Positions 27,567-36,541 of a stretch of 64,000 nt of DNA are shown here, in pieces. The notes under the pieces are model-generated. The model did not search any database. It saw only the letters and a program-made list of their open reading frames with translations, and was not told the origin of the DNA. Source of the stretch: Methanobacterium sp. (GTDB taxonomy: Archaea; Methanobacteriota; Methanobacteria; Methanobacteriales; Methanobacteriaceae). The first letter of the stretch is position 1. Each line of letters begins with the position of its first letter. Position numbers and translations under genes: made by a program. The stretch is taken from the NCBI GenBank assembly GCA_016222945.1, contig JACRPY010000002.1:620001-684000 (forward strand), given 5' to 3'.

Positions 27567-27902
27567 TTATTCCTTTTCAACTCTTACGGCAGTTCCATAG
27601 GCTAAAATTTCTTGCATTATGTCTGAAATGTCGTTTGAATCGAAACGCACGCTTATAACGGCATTAGCACCCATTGACTGTGCATGATCGATCATTCGGC
27701 GTAATGCTTCATCTCTGGACTCTTCCATCATTTTAACATATTCTTTTATTTCTCCACCAAACATTGAACGTATTCCTGCACCTATTTGGCCACCTAAGCC
27801 TCTGCTCCGCACGGTGAGTCCATAAACAAAACCATGAGTTTCAACTGCTTTAAATCCTGGAACGTAATTTGAACTTACTACAATAAATTCATCGATTTCC
27901 AT
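27567..27902 (-). CDS. YbjQ family protein (UPF0145, heavy-metal-binding-like)
   Basis: The 111-residue protein carries the YbjQ signature: MEESRDEALRRMIDHAQSMG (about 58-77) followed by ANAVISVRFDS, with an N-terminal VVSSNYVPGFKAVETHGFVYG. The family forms beta/alpha pentamers and is sometimes called heavy-metal binding on weak evidence. It lies upstream of the barrel-type gene, same strand, 8 bp apart. Activity is unknown. Confidence 0.88.
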   Translation of the reverse strand: MEIDEFIVVSSNYVPGFKAVETHGFVYGLTVRSRGLGGQIGAGIRSMFGGEIKEYVKMMEESRDEALRRMIDHAQSMGANAVISVRFDSNDISDIMQEILAYGTAVRVEKE

Positions 27903-28276
27903 ATAATCCTGCCTCCATTAATTCTTTATCTTTTTGATTAGTATACAACTAATTAATTAAAATAGTTTTGGAATGACTTCAAAAACTGTTTTTTAATCAA
28001 ATTGTATATATTATTCCCTTTAATTATTCTTTATAAGCTTGAATATTATTTATTCAGTTAAATTAATCTATTTAGCTTCAATAAATTAATTTTCCGTTGG
28101 ATATATAAACTTTATTCGTTATATAGTTTAAAGTATTTTAATAACTAATTTTTTTAACATAAAAATGGAATATAAATAAATTCAATAATTTAAAATAGTT
28201 TAAAATTTTTAATTATATTAAGTTAAAAATGTAATTTTATTAAATTGATTATTAGAGAAATGAGGCTGGTGAAATA
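27903..28276. other. 374-bp AT-rich intergenic region upstream of serA
   Basis: This region separates the divergent YbjQ-like and serA genes, and no ORF is visible. TATA-like sequences occur at about 28101-28110 (ATATATAAAC) and 28170-28180 (AATATAAATA) for serA. Minus-strand starts for the YbjQ-like gene would lie near 27930-27960. Which are used cannot be decided from sequence. Confidence 0.35.
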
Positions 28277-29854
28277 ATGGATAAAAAGGTAATTATAGCT
28301 GATCAAATAAATGAAAAAGGTATAGACGACCTTAAAGAAGTTGCAGAAGTAGTAGTTAATACTTCAATTACTCAAGAAGAGCTTATAAATCAAATTAAAG
28401 ATTTTGATGCAATTATTGTAAGAAGCAGGACCAAAGTAACTCGTGAAGTTATAATGGCAGCAGACAAACTAAAAATAATAGCAAGGGCTGGAGTGGGTGT
28501 AGATAATGTAGATGTTGAAGCTGCCACAGAAAGAGGAATAATGGTAGTTAATGCACCAGAATCAACATCAATAACTGTTGCAGAACATGCAATGGGACTT
28601 ATAATGGCACTTTCAAGGAAGATTTCAATTGCAGATAAATCTGTAAAGGAAGGAAAATGGGAAAAAAGCAGATTTATGGGAATAGAACTGGCTGGCAAAA
28701 CCCTGGGTATTATAGGTATGGGTAGAATCGGAAGCCAGGTAGCCAGTCGATGCAAAGCCTTTGCCATGGATATACTGGTCAACGATCCATATATAACAGA
28801 AGAAGTTGCTTCAAAATTAGGGGCAAGAGTAGTAGACAAAGAAACACTGCTTAAAAATGCAGATGTAATAACCATTCATGTTCCACTAACTCCAGAGACC
28901 AAACACTCCATATCTAAGAGGGAATTTGACATCATGAAGGAAACTGCTTTTATAATAAATTGTGCTAGAGGAGGCATAATAAATGAAGATGATCTATATG
29001 ATGCACTTAAATCTGGTAAAATTGGAGGAGCAGGATTAGATGTGTTTGAAGCAGAACCTCCAGAAGGTAGTCCTCTTTTAGAGCTTGATAATTTGGTTGC
29101 AACTCCCCATATTGGTGCATCAACCAAAGAAGCACAAAGAGACGCTGCAATTATAGTTGCAAATGAAGTTAAGAAAGTATTCATGGGAGAAGCTCCTAAA
29201 AATGTTTTAAACATGCCAGTTTTAGATCCAGAAACATTCCAGGCTATTAAACCATATTTAAAGCTTTCTGAAAAATTAGCTAATTTCCTTATCCAGGCTG
29301 CAAAAGGAAACATAACCGAGGTGGATATAACTTACTGTGGAGAATTAGCAGACTTTTCAAGAAATGATATATTGACACGAACTGTATTAAAAGAAATGTT
29401 AAATTCTGTACTTACAGAACCTGTGAATATGATAAATGCACCTTCAATGGCCAAAAAAAGAGGAATAGTCATAACAGAAAGTAAAAGAAGTGAAGCTGAA
29501 GGGTATAAAAGTCTTATAAAAGTTAAAATAAAATCTGACGATGGCGAAATGAGCATTGAAGGTACAGCCGTAGAAGAACCAAGAATTGTAAGAATTGATG
29601 AGTACTGGGTGAACGTAAAACCTGAAGGAACAATGGTTATAGCCAGATATAAAGATATTCCTGGAAGTATCGGTACAATCGGTACAAAACTGGGAGAACA
29701 TGGAATAAACATCGCAAAAATGCAAGTCGGTAGGCAAGAAGCTGGTGGAGAAGCTGTAATGGTTTTAACAGTTGATCAGAAGGTTCCAGCAGAAGTAATT
29801 GAAGAGACAAGGGCATTAGAACATGTTTACGACGCTGTTTATGTCCAATTGTAG
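28277..29854 (+). CDS. serA: D-3-phosphoglycerate dehydrogenase
   Basis: The 525-residue enzyme makes 3-phosphohydroxypyruvate with NAD as the first step of serine synthesis. The NAD loop GIIGMGRIGSQVA is near residue 143. Catalytic residues lie in NCARGGIINEDDL (Arg, about 235), DVFEAEPPEG (Glu, about 263) and ATPHIGASTKEA (His, about 281). Long-form features are present: an allosteric substrate-binding domain (about 325-440) and a C-terminal ACT domain (MVIARYKDIPGSIGTIGTKL) that usually senses serine. GGCTGGTGAAATA precedes the ATG. A T-rich stretch at 29885-29900 follows the stop and could end transcription. Confidence 0.97.
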   Translation: MDKKVIIADQINEKGIDDLKEVAEVVVNTSITQEELINQIKDFDAIIVRSRTKVTREVIMAADKLKIIARAGVGVDNVDVEAATERGIMVVNAPESTSITVAEHAMGLIMALSRKISIADKSVKEGKWEKSRFMGIELAGKTLGIIGMGRIGSQVASRCKAFAMDILVNDPYITEEVASKLGARVVDKETLLKNADVITIHVPLTPETKHSISKREFDIMKETAFIINCARGGIINEDDLYDALKSGKIGGAGLDVFEAEPPEGSPLLELDNLVATPHIGASTKEAQRDAAIIVANEVKKVFMGEAPKNVLNMPVLDPETFQAIKPYLKLSEKLANFLIQAAKGNITEVDITYCGELADFSRNDILTRTVLKEMLNSVLTEPVNMINAPSMAKKRGIVITESKRSEAEGYKSLIKVKIKSDDGEMSIEGTAVEEPRIVRIDEYWVNVKPEGTMVIARYKDIPGSIGTIGTKLGEHGINIAKMQVGRQEAGGEAVMVLTVDQKVPAEVIEETRALEHVYDAVYVQL

Positions 29855-30032
29855 TTAGTGTATTTTTTAAAGTAATAAATACATTTTTTTTATTTTAAAT
29901 TTTGGGCTTTAAACATGCTTATAATGTTTATAGTTCCTTAAACCTGTTTTTAACAAAACTTTGGATGAACAATGTGTATTCCTTAAGATTACAATTAGGA
30001 TTTATAAAAAAATTGAATTAAAAAATTTATTA

Positions 30033-30587
30033 TCAATCAACTTTAAAACTGTTTAAAATAATATCAAAATTCGGTTTTTGATTATTATAGTCTTTTTCTG
30101 GAGCTTGGAAAACTAAAGAATAAGTATTTTCATTTTTAACGAAGGTTATGTATTGTTGTTTCATTGAATCGCCGACAAATATTTGTTCATAAGCTTTTTC
30201 GCCATCAAATGTAATTGTCTGGTTTGAAATTTGTTTAGTGCCCTCTGGATTTTCAGAATTTTGTATTAAGTCCCATGCATCTTGATCTGTCAAACCCATG
30301 GGATTATGCGTTATTTGAATAATGGCCATTGTACTGTAACTTGATCTATTTTTAAAAACGTAAATCATATTACTCCCATATTCGTTATTTTCTTCTATTT
30401 TCCAAATAGCCGGGTAATTAAAACTAACACCATTAGCAGAATATGTTTTTATAGATGAATCGTTGGTATTGAATATATTATTTGTATTATAACCAAAATT
30501 AGTGTTATTAGAAATATTATAAACTAAAAGAGCAATAAATAAAAATATTATTAGTAAAATGCCAATATGATTCCTTGATAATCTCAA
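30033..30587 (-). CDS. PsbP-like membrane-anchored protein
   Basis: The 184-residue protein has an N-terminal membrane anchor (about 9-26: IGILLIIFLFIALLVYN) and an extracytoplasmic domain. The domain begins SANGVSFNYPAIWKIEENN and ends FDIILNSFKV. The same opening and ending occur in the lipoprotein at 50044-50577, so the two are paralogues of the PsbP/DUF1795-like family common on methanogen surfaces. No lipobox Cys is present here, unlike the other copy. Function is unknown. Confidence 0.7.
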   Translation of the reverse strand: MRLSRNHIGILLIIFLFIALLVYNISNNTNFGYNTNNIFNTNDSSIKTYSANGVSFNYPAIWKIEENNEYGSNMIYVFKNRSSYSTMAIIQITHNPMGLTDQDAWDLIQNSENPEGTKQISNQTITFDGEKAYEQIFVGDSMKQQYITFVKNENTYSLVFQAPEKDYNNQKPNFDIILNSFKVD

Positions 30588-30657
30588 TTAATCCACCTTT
30601 AATAAAATCATAAAATTAAATTGATTAAAGTAATATAAAAACTTAATTTAAAAATAA

Positions 30658-31086
30658 TCAAATTGTTTTAAAATCAACGATATTCCCATAGGAGTCATAA
30701 GCTCTAATACTTTCCATATTATACGGTTCTGCAATAATCATATGGAATAATCCTTTTTTTGAAAAAAAAGTTAAATCTGCATCTGATGGACTTGCATTAA
30801 AGCCAGGATGGCTGTGAACAGATCCTACAGAGTTTGTAGTAAGTGGCTGCATGAAAACTTGCATTACAGCACCTTCTTGAGAGGTATCAACTGGAAGAAA
30901 GATTAATCCCGTTATTTTAAGTATTTTATCGCTTATTTTGCCTTCTAAAAGGGCCATAAACTCATTGGGATAAGATTCCTTAGCGATGTTCATTATTTCG
31001 TCAGTGACTTCTTTATCAATCTGTACTTCATCAAAATGACTTTTAGATGTCCCTAATATTTTTCCTAAAAGATTATCAAGTTTCAT
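30658..31086 (-). CDS. JAMM/Mov34-MPN metalloprotease family protein
   Basis: The 142-residue protein has a full JAMM zinc site: Glu42 (PNEFMALLEG) and HSHPGFNASPSDAD (His91, His93, Ser101, Asp104). Archaeal JAMM enzymes cleave ubiquitin-like SAMP conjugates or process sulphur-carrier proteins. The short single-domain form is usual in Methanobacteria. Gene neighbours do not indicate the substrate. The ATG is preceded by a weak ribosome binding site (AAAATGATAAA). Confidence 0.9.
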   Translation of the reverse strand: MKLDNLLGKILGTSKSHFDEVQIDKEVTDEIMNIAKESYPNEFMALLEGKISDKILKITGLIFLPVDTSQEGAVMQVFMQPLTTNSVGSVHSHPGFNASPSDADLTFFSKKGLFHMIIAEPYNMESIRAYDSYGNIVDFKTI

Positions 31087-31201
31087 TTTATCATTTTAAA
31101 TAATTATATTGTTGTAATAACTCAAAAATTTATTTTGAAAACATATATTAAATTATTGGATAGTATATTAATTAAAATCAGTATTTATTCTACTTTTTGA
31201 T

Positions 31202-31933
31202 TTACTCTAAAATTAAATTTTCGCTGAAAAATTGAGCATCAAAAATAGGTAAATTACAGTCAACCAAAAGTTTCTTTCGTTTGGATTTGACATTCTCCTT
31301 TTTTATGGGGTTATATCCTTGGATAATAACCTCTTTTTTATAAATTCCAACGCCTCTCCTTTGCCATGAGGGAAGTTCAGCAAGATTGATGCCTCTTTTA
31401 AACAGAATGTCATGAAGCTCGCTACTTTTTTTATTTTTTAAAATTTCCATTGATTCTTCCTTTGTATATTCTTCTCTTAAAGTCCAGTAACTGTACCCAT
31501 TAATACAGTTTCTCCAAGCTTCATTTTGCCTTTCTTTAAAATATTCAATAACTAAAGCGGAAGATAAAGGAATTACTCTGGAATCAAATGAAATGGGATT
31601 TTTAATGGATTTTCCGGCATTTAAAACGTTTTTTGTAAAGCTTCCAGCAATGAAACTTGCAAAAACAGAGTCAAACTTTTCAATTCTCCCTGCAAAAGGA
31701 ATCTCTGAAAGTAAAATGTTTATTTCATCAGAAAATGTGTAAATAAATGAAGGACTGAATTCTTTAAAGAAATCTAAACATGATTGAATCATAAAATCTC
31801 TAAATTGCTCATCATAAGGTTTTTTAAATCCAAGGTGATGAGATAATATGGAGAATTTTCTTCCATCTATTCTTAAAATAATTTTAGATCCACCAGGAAC
31901 CTTTAAGTTTGAAAATATCTCATATTCTTTCAT
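31202..31933 (-). CDS. tRNA(His) guanylyltransferase-like protein (Thg1 family)
   Basis: The 243-residue enzyme belongs to the reverse (3'-5') nucleotide polymerase family. Metal-binding motifs are present: RIDGRKFS near residue 21 and TFSDEINILL near residue 68, the two-carboxylate site, plus SYWTLREEYTK further on. Archaeal Thg1/TLP proteins add or repair G-1 of tRNA-His or mend tRNA 5' ends. The ATG at 31933 (MKEYEIF) fits the family start better than 31942. It is monocistronic or follows nadX on the same strand with a 54-bp gap. Confidence 0.9.
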   Translation of the reverse strand: MKEYEIFSNLKVPGGSKIILRIDGRKFSILSHHLGFKKPYDEQFRDFMIQSCLDFFKEFSPSFIYTFSDEINILLSEIPFAGRIEKFDSVFASFIAGSFTKNVLNAGKSIKNPISFDSRVIPLSSALVIEYFKERQNEAWRNCINGYSYWTLREEYTKEESMEILKNKKSSELHDILFKRGINLAELPSWQRRGVGIYKKEVIIQGYNPIKKENVKSKRKKLLVDCNLPIFDAQFFSENLILE

Positions 31934-31987
31934 AATAATCATATTAATGGATTTTTAGTACCTTAAAATTAAAATTGGAAAATGGAT

Positions 31988-32752
31988 TTATGTTCCTATA
32001 ATTAAATTCTCATTTAAACTATTTAGGAGTTTAATTGCAGAATAAGCAGCTAAAACACTTGTTTTAGGGTTCATAGCACACCGAACATTTTTAGTAATGG
32101 TTGTAAATTCCCCTAAATCGCCAATAACATGAACTTCATGTATATTTCGATCAACGCAAGGGTCTGCAATTATTTTAACATCTACATCTTTATTGCATGC
32201 AAGACTCAGTGCAGCGGCTACATTTATATTTGTAGGGAATTCTTTAACTGCATGGGATGCCTTTCCTTCATAAATGATTTTTTCACCTTCAGCAGAAATT
32301 CCCAGTGATTTAGGCGGTTTTCTGGTAATAAGTGAAGCTTCTCTTATTTTACCTACAGAAGCTGCTTTAATTCCATCTAAACCTACAATAGCTCCTGAAG
32401 GAGCATATATTTTAGCACCAGTTGAAGCTGCAAGCCTTTCAAGCTTTTCTTTAAGCTCAGCATCCATCAAAGCCCCAATACTCATTATAAGCACATTTTT
32501 TCCATGTTCCAAGATAGGGGGAACGATTTCAGCTACAGATTGGGGTGAAGCTGCCTCAATTACCATATCGACATTATTTAACATGTCTTCAATATCGAGG
32601 GTTACTTTTCCATCCACTTGAAGGGCTAAATTTTCAGCTCTTTCTATGTCTCTGTCATAAAAATAGGTTAGATCTACACCTAATTTACCTTCAACTGCAA
32701 AATTGGTTATTATGTTGGCTATAGCGCCGCACCCTATAATCCCAACTTTCAT
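31988..32752 (-). CDS. nadX: L-aspartate dehydrogenase
   Basis: The 254-residue NAD(P)-dependent enzyme converts aspartate to iminoaspartate for quinolinate and NAD synthesis. The Rossmann loop is GIIGCGAIANII at the very N-terminus, EAASPQSVAEIVPPIL is the typical second strand-helix, and NIHEVHVIGD (about 217-226) bears the catalytic His. It replaces L-aspartate oxidase in anaerobes. The ATG at 32752 lies just after the TGA of the PRC-barrel gene (GTGAACCATATG), so the two are coupled; a GTG at 32761 is possible. Confidence 0.93.
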   Translation of the reverse strand: MKVGIIGCGAIANIITNFAVEGKLGVDLTYFYDRDIERAENLALQVDGKVTLDIEDMLNNVDMVIEAASPQSVAEIVPPILEHGKNVLIMSIGALMDAELKEKLERLAASTGAKIYAPSGAIVGLDGIKAASVGKIREASLITRKPPKSLGISAEGEKIIYEGKASHAVKEFPTNINVAAALSLACNKDVDVKIIADPCVDRNIHEVHVIGDLGEFTTITKNVRCAMNPKTSVLAAYSAIKLLNSLNENLIIGT

Positions 32753-32757
32753 ATGGT

Positions 32758-33087
32758 TCACTGTGGTTGTACAGCAGGTGTAGGTGTAGTTTTCACTTCA
32801 GGACTGATTAAAATAATATCTCCTACTGCCTGAACTCTATCATAAGGTATGTCTATTGTGCCTTCTTCTTTCAATGGCCTTATTTCATCGGCTTCTGGTA
32901 CAAAGCGCATGCTGGTTTTGATAACATCTCTTATTCCAACACTTCTTTTATCAGGCGCCATGGCCCTTGCTTTAAGGAGAGATACTCTTCCTTTTTTAAT
33001 GTTTAATATAACATCTTGGACTCTTCCAATATATTTTCCTCGTGTTGTATACACATCTAAGTTATATAGGCTAGATAAATCGACCAT
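32758..33087 (-). CDS. PRC-barrel domain protein
   Basis: The 109-residue small beta-barrel protein starts LSSLYNLDVYTTRGKYIGRV, followed by DVILNIKKGRVSLLKA, a clear PRC-barrel opening. The C-terminal tail is Pro/Thr-rich. Methanogen genomes carry several such single-domain proteins; they are linked with RNA processing or photosynthetic complexes elsewhere but have no known role here. The gene ends exactly at nadX, so it is co-transcribed with it. Confidence 0.85.
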   Translation of the reverse strand: MVDLSSLYNLDVYTTRGKYIGRVQDVILNIKKGRVSLLKARAMAPDKRSVGIRDVIKTSMRFVPEADEIRPLKEEGTIDIPYDRVQAVGDIILISPEVKTTPTPAVQPQ

Positions 33088-33332
33088 TTTTCCACCACAT
33101 CTTGTTTAACATTTTTTTATATAAATTTAAATAACTAAATAAGATTTAAACCATTAATATACTTAAATATTTCGATAAATTAGCCTAAATTTCATCTGGT
33201 TTTGAAATTGATAGACAAGTTTATTATGAATTCTAAATAATCTAACTTTAAATAAATTTATAAAAAATTGAGACATTTTAAACATAATTCTATCAAAACT
33301 TAGAAAATAAATGAATATTATGGTGATTATTC

Positions 33333-34055
33333 ATGTGGGATACTAGTAAAGATTATAGGTTAAAAGCGGCTGAAAAATCGGTGGATCTCTTTTTAAGAAC
33401 ATTAGAAGGAGCAAATCTTAAAGGAAGATGGAATAAAAAACAAGTTATACAAAATGCAAGGGATATGATCCCTGAAATTCAATCATTGTATTATTCTTAT
33501 GTTGAACCCGCTGAATTGGCTAAGATGCCTCAGATAGTTTCTATTAAAGAAAAAGCAAACCACATTATTGAAAATTTAGGTGGTAATGATTGGTATAAAC
33601 ATTTTTTAGAATTAGTTAGTAAAGATGAAAAAAGTAAATTAGAAGAAGCTGTTGCTAAAATAAGATTCTTTTTAAACATTATTTTAAATATAGATAAAAG
33701 ATTAGCTCTAGGGCCTATAGATGACCCAATTGTGGCTATTGATATACATGTTGGTGATATTGTAAGTGTTGGAGGTCACCCTGCTGCTGATAATTTGCTT
33801 GTATGTAATGTAAATATTAAGGAGAGAGCTATAACTGTTGTAACAAATGATCTGGATGTTAAAGAATCTAACAAGGTTGCAGTGGCCATGCTCCCACCAA
33901 CAAGTTTCATGGGAATTACAAGCGAGGGAATGTTTTTAGGTGCAGGTGAAGGAGTTTTAAAAGACGTTCAAGGTGAAACTGGAGGAATGCCTAAAGGATT
34001 TCCTTTGGAAGCACTCAATGAAGCCAGAAATTTTGTTGAAACGTTTTTAAAGTAA
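33333..34055 (+). CDS. Predicted RNA-binding protein with C-terminal EMAP-type tRNA-binding domain (COG2517-like)
   Basis: The 240-residue protein has a helical N-terminal half (about 1-125) and a C-terminal OB-fold (about 128-240) resembling EMAP/Trbp domains: VAIDIHVGDIVSVGGHPAADNLLVCNVN then VAMLPPTSFMGITSEGM. Only short pieces match the usual tRNA-binding domain. Such proteins may deliver tRNA to synthetases. GGTGATTATTC precedes the ATG. The 245-bp upstream gap contains promoter-like AT-rich DNA for this gene and the divergent PRC gene. Confidence 0.8.
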   Translation: MWDTSKDYRLKAAEKSVDLFLRTLEGANLKGRWNKKQVIQNARDMIPEIQSLYYSYVEPAELAKMPQIVSIKEKANHIIENLGGNDWYKHFLELVSKDEKSKLEEAVAKIRFFLNIILNIDKRLALGPIDDPIVAIDIHVGDIVSVGGHPAADNLLVCNVNIKERAITVVTNDLDVKESNKVAVAMLPPTSFMGITSEGMFLGAGEGVLKDVQGETGGMPKGFPLEALNEARNFVETFLK

Positions 34056-34065
34056 AAATATTTTT

Positions 34066-34626
34066 TTATTTTAGATTTTTACCAATATTCCACGCTTTCC
34101 CAATGTTTTCGCCAATGTTCCAGTAGTTGTTATCAGGCATGGTTAAAGCTGCAGGGTTAATTTTTTTAATATCGGGTTTTCCGTCGGTTAAATATTGTTC
34201 TTCAGTGTATGTTGCTATTATTTCTCCAATAAAAAGATCATTTGTTGGCATTTCGTAAATATCCACAAGTTTACATTCTAATGAAAGGGGACATTCTTCA
34301 ATCATTGGCGCTGTTTTTAATTCCCCGTAAAAAACATTAAAAAGCTTTGATTTATCTTCACGTTCACCGGAAACCAGTCCACAGTAATCAGTTTTCTCAA
34401 TCATCTCTGTATCTGGGAAATTCACGCTGAAAGTTTTGTTTTCGCGAATTAATTTGTTAGTAAAATGATTTTTATTCACTACAACTGTCAACATCGGCGG
34501 ATTGACGTTTGCCCTCATTAACCATCCAAGTGCCATAAAATTGGCTTTATCATTTGCATTTGTTCCTAAAAGTGCCACAGGCATTGGATAAATAAATCCA
34601 TTTTTCCCTATATTTATTTTTTCCAT
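34066..34626 (-). CDS. Flavin reductase family protein (FMN-binding)
   Basis: The 186-residue split-barrel flavoprotein has MPVALLGTNANDKANFMALGW near the start (about 15-35), which is the FMN-binding loop of the DIM6/NTAB family. VNFPDTEMIEKTDYCGLVSG then LSLECKLVDIYEM follow. Methanogen members transfer electrons between F420, NAD(P)H and flavins or act in oxidant defence. It is the last gene of the MarR-linked redox operon, 14 bp behind the TMEM175-like gene. Confidence 0.88.
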   Translation of the reverse strand: MEKINIGKNGFIYPMPVALLGTNANDKANFMALGWLMRANVNPPMLTVVVNKNHFTNKLIRENKTFSVNFPDTEMIEKTDYCGLVSGEREDKSKLFNVFYGELKTAPMIEECPLSLECKLVDIYEMPTNDLFIGEIIATYTEEQYLTDGKPDIKKINPAALTMPDNNYWNIGENIGKAWNIGKNLK

Positions 34627-34640
34627 AATATCTCTCCATA

Positions 34641-35272
34641 TTATTTATTTTTAATTCCTTTATTAGCTAATGGGAACCAGAAAAGTTCCCGGGTTTTAGG
34701 CAGGATGTAAAGGAGCGGTACTACAGCAAATATTATTAAACTGAGTTTTAAGCTTATAAAAGCTAAAAATATGGCAATTATGTAACCTAACGGAGCCACA
34801 AGGCATCTTAATATAGCATATCTTATCAGGAATTTAGAGGTATTTTCTACTAAATCGGCATTTAATGCATAAATCCAATGCCAATAAAGGGCAAAACCAA
34901 TTAAAATCAGGTTAATGCCGTATATTGTTAATGTTATGAATAGACCAGGATATGCACTAAGCAAAGCAGTTGAAAACGGAAGCAATGCTACTAATGCAAG
35001 GAATAAAAAGCTTATCCAGTGAGAATTCTGATCAGCTTTTTTAATATACTGGAATTGAGCAAAATAACCCATAAATAAATCCCCAACAGAGCAAAACTGA
35101 TAGCATAGGCGAAGAAATTCGGCCAAAGAGTAAATAACGTGCCTAAAATCTCATTTGCAGGTACATATGGCACTTTTATGTCGAGAACGAGGAGTGTCAT
35201 TACAATAGCAAATACACCTATAGTTAAGTTCTCAATGCTTATTGTAGCTAAATCTCTTCCGGGATATTCCAA
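34641..35272 (-). pseudogene. TMEM175-like potassium channel family gene, frameshifted
   Basis: Two overlapping minus-strand frames together make one protein of about 210 residues. Frame one (TTG start at 35272, RBS GGTG) covers GVFAIVMTLLVLDIKVPYVP and helix 2 to GIYLWV, then runs into nonsense and stops. Frame two picks up YFAQFQYIKKADQNSHWISF, which is the normal continuation in bacterial/archaeal TMEM175 (DUF1211) proteins. Its four remaining helices run to the stop at 34641. The shift lies at about 35069-35080, where one A or T seems to be missing. The usual FSDG filter motif of the first helix is degenerate (LTIG). This could be a natural pseudogene or a sequencing error. It lies inside the redox operon. 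Confidence 0.8.
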
Positions 35273-35287
35273 TTTAATACACCATTG

Positions 35288-35581
35288 CTATTTTAAGTTT
35301 AAAAGCGCTTCTAATGGTTCAAAAGGCCCTAATGGAATAAGATCAAATTTTATTAAACCTTCTTTAACAAGGGGAAACTCATCTGTTAGACTTCGGGCTT
35401 CGTCTAAAGATTCACATTCCATAATTAAAACAACACCTGGAATATCTTGCCTGAAATACCACTCTCGAATGTATCCTTCTTTATAATGCTTCCAAGATAC
35501 TTTCATTTCATCTTTAAGGTGAGGTTGAACCTTTTCAAGTCTTGTTCCCTCTAAAAATCTGTCGATTGCAAGTATTTTCAT
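35288..35581 (-). CDS. YciI-like / muconolactone isomerase-like small protein
   Basis: The 97-residue protein is compatible with a dimeric alpha/beta ferredoxin-like barrel (VVLIMECESLDEARSLTDEF, then VKEGLIKFDLIPLGPFEPL). The C-terminal LIPLGPF pattern is typical of muconolactone-isomerase-like and YciI-like proteins. The conserved Arg/Lys residues near the N-terminus are consistent with a small-molecule site. It is the fourth gene of the redox operon. AGGAGATAATAT precedes the ATG. Confidence 0.65.
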   Translation of the reverse strand: MKILAIDRFLEGTRLEKVQPHLKDEMKVSWKHYKEGYIREWYFRQDIPGVVLIMECESLDEARSLTDEFPLVKEGLIKFDLIPLGPFEPLEALLNLK

Positions 35582-35613
35582 ATATTATCTCCTGTTATAA
35601 TTTATCAATGATT

Positions 35614-36255
35614 TCATATAGATTTTAGTACATTTTTGAATTTATCAATCTGGATATTTATTTCTTCTTCAGACATGGATGCAGTTCCAAACAGGCCAAA
35701 TAATGGTAAAACTTCCATTCCAACAAATTCAAACATACAATGAGTCATATATGTTAAAAGTTGATCTATATCTCCATGAGGGCCTCCCTGAGAATATAAT
35801 TCTCTCGGAGCCCCAGTAGTAAATGATAGCATTGCTTTTTTACCATTCAACAGTCCATCAGTGTACACTTTATATTCAGCTAAATTAAATACAAATCCAT
35901 TGGCAAAAACTCGATCAATCCATCCTTTCATGATTGCAGGGAAGGATGTCCACCATATTGGAAACTGGAAAATTACTAAATCAGCCCATTCTACTTTATC
36001 CATTTCTTCTTTAATGTCATCGGGAATGGCGCCGGTTTTAACGGCATATTGTTGTTCTATTATTGGATTAAATATTTCTTCATTCATTCTTTCTGGAAAG
36101 TCTTCATCATCAAGAACAGCTTTAAATTTCATTTCATACAAGTCTGATACCTTAACCTGGTGGCCATTTTCGGTTAAAGTATCAAAAGCAACACTGAAAA
36201 GTTTTGAATTCAATGATTTTGGTTCTGGATGGGCATATACAATCAATACATTCAT
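35614..36255 (-). CDS. NAD(P)H-dependent oxidoreductase, flavodoxin-like (NQO/MdaB type)
   Basis: The 213-residue flavoprotein has the flavodoxin-like start VLIVYAHPEPKSLNS with the FMN phosphate loop. DLVIFQFPIWWTSFPAIMKGW (about 92-112) is the hallmark of NAD(P)H:quinone reductase-like proteins, and FTTGAPRELYSQGGPHGDI matches the same family (NQO2/KefF/MdaB). It probably reduces quinones or other electrophiles by two electrons, which fits its MarR-regulated operon with a nitroreductase and a tautomerase. AAGGTGATAAA precedes the ATG. Confidence 0.9.
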   Translation of the reverse strand: MNVLIVYAHPEPKSLNSKLFSVAFDTLTENGHQVKVSDLYEMKFKAVLDDEDFPERMNEEIFNPIIEQQYAVKTGAIPDDIKEEMDKVEWADLVIFQFPIWWTSFPAIMKGWIDRVFANGFVFNLAEYKVYTDGLLNGKKAMLSFTTGAPRELYSQGGPHGDIDQLLTYMTHCMFEFVGMEVLPLFGLFGTASMSEEEINIQIDKFKNVLKSI

Positions 36256-36322
36256 TTTATCACCTTACCATTTATGAAACAGTTTTTTGAGTTTATTTGA
36301 ATATTTATTCAATTTTGCAATT

Positions 36323-36523
36323 TCAATTTTCCATTTTACTTTTAATTTCCTCAACAGTCAGGCCATTGATCCCTAAATTTTCATCAGGCCATTCTCTGAT
36401 AACCACGATTAAATATTGTTTGTCTATACCTGTTATTTCAGAAGCAACTTTCGTAAATTTCTTTACCAGGTTTTTTTTCTGTTCTTTTTCCAGTTTCCCT
36501 ACTTCCATTGTTATTACAGGCAT
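36323..36523 (-). CDS. 4-oxalocrotonate tautomerase family protein
   Basis: The 66-residue protein keeps the catalytic Pro directly after the start Met (MPVITMEVGKLEKEQKKNLV) and the C-terminal IREWPDENLGINGLTVEE stretch. It is typical of 4-OT enzymes, which act as small hexamers. Exact substrate is unknown; in this operon a keto-enol or dehalogenase-like reaction on electrophiles is plausible. GGGGGTGAAAAA precedes the ATG, and the gene follows the nitroreductase by 18 bp. Confidence 0.9.
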   Translation of the reverse strand: MPVITMEVGKLEKEQKKNLVKKFTKVASEITGIDKQYLIVVIREWPDENLGINGLTVEEIKSKMEN

Positions 36524-36541
36524 TTTTTCACCCCCATACTC

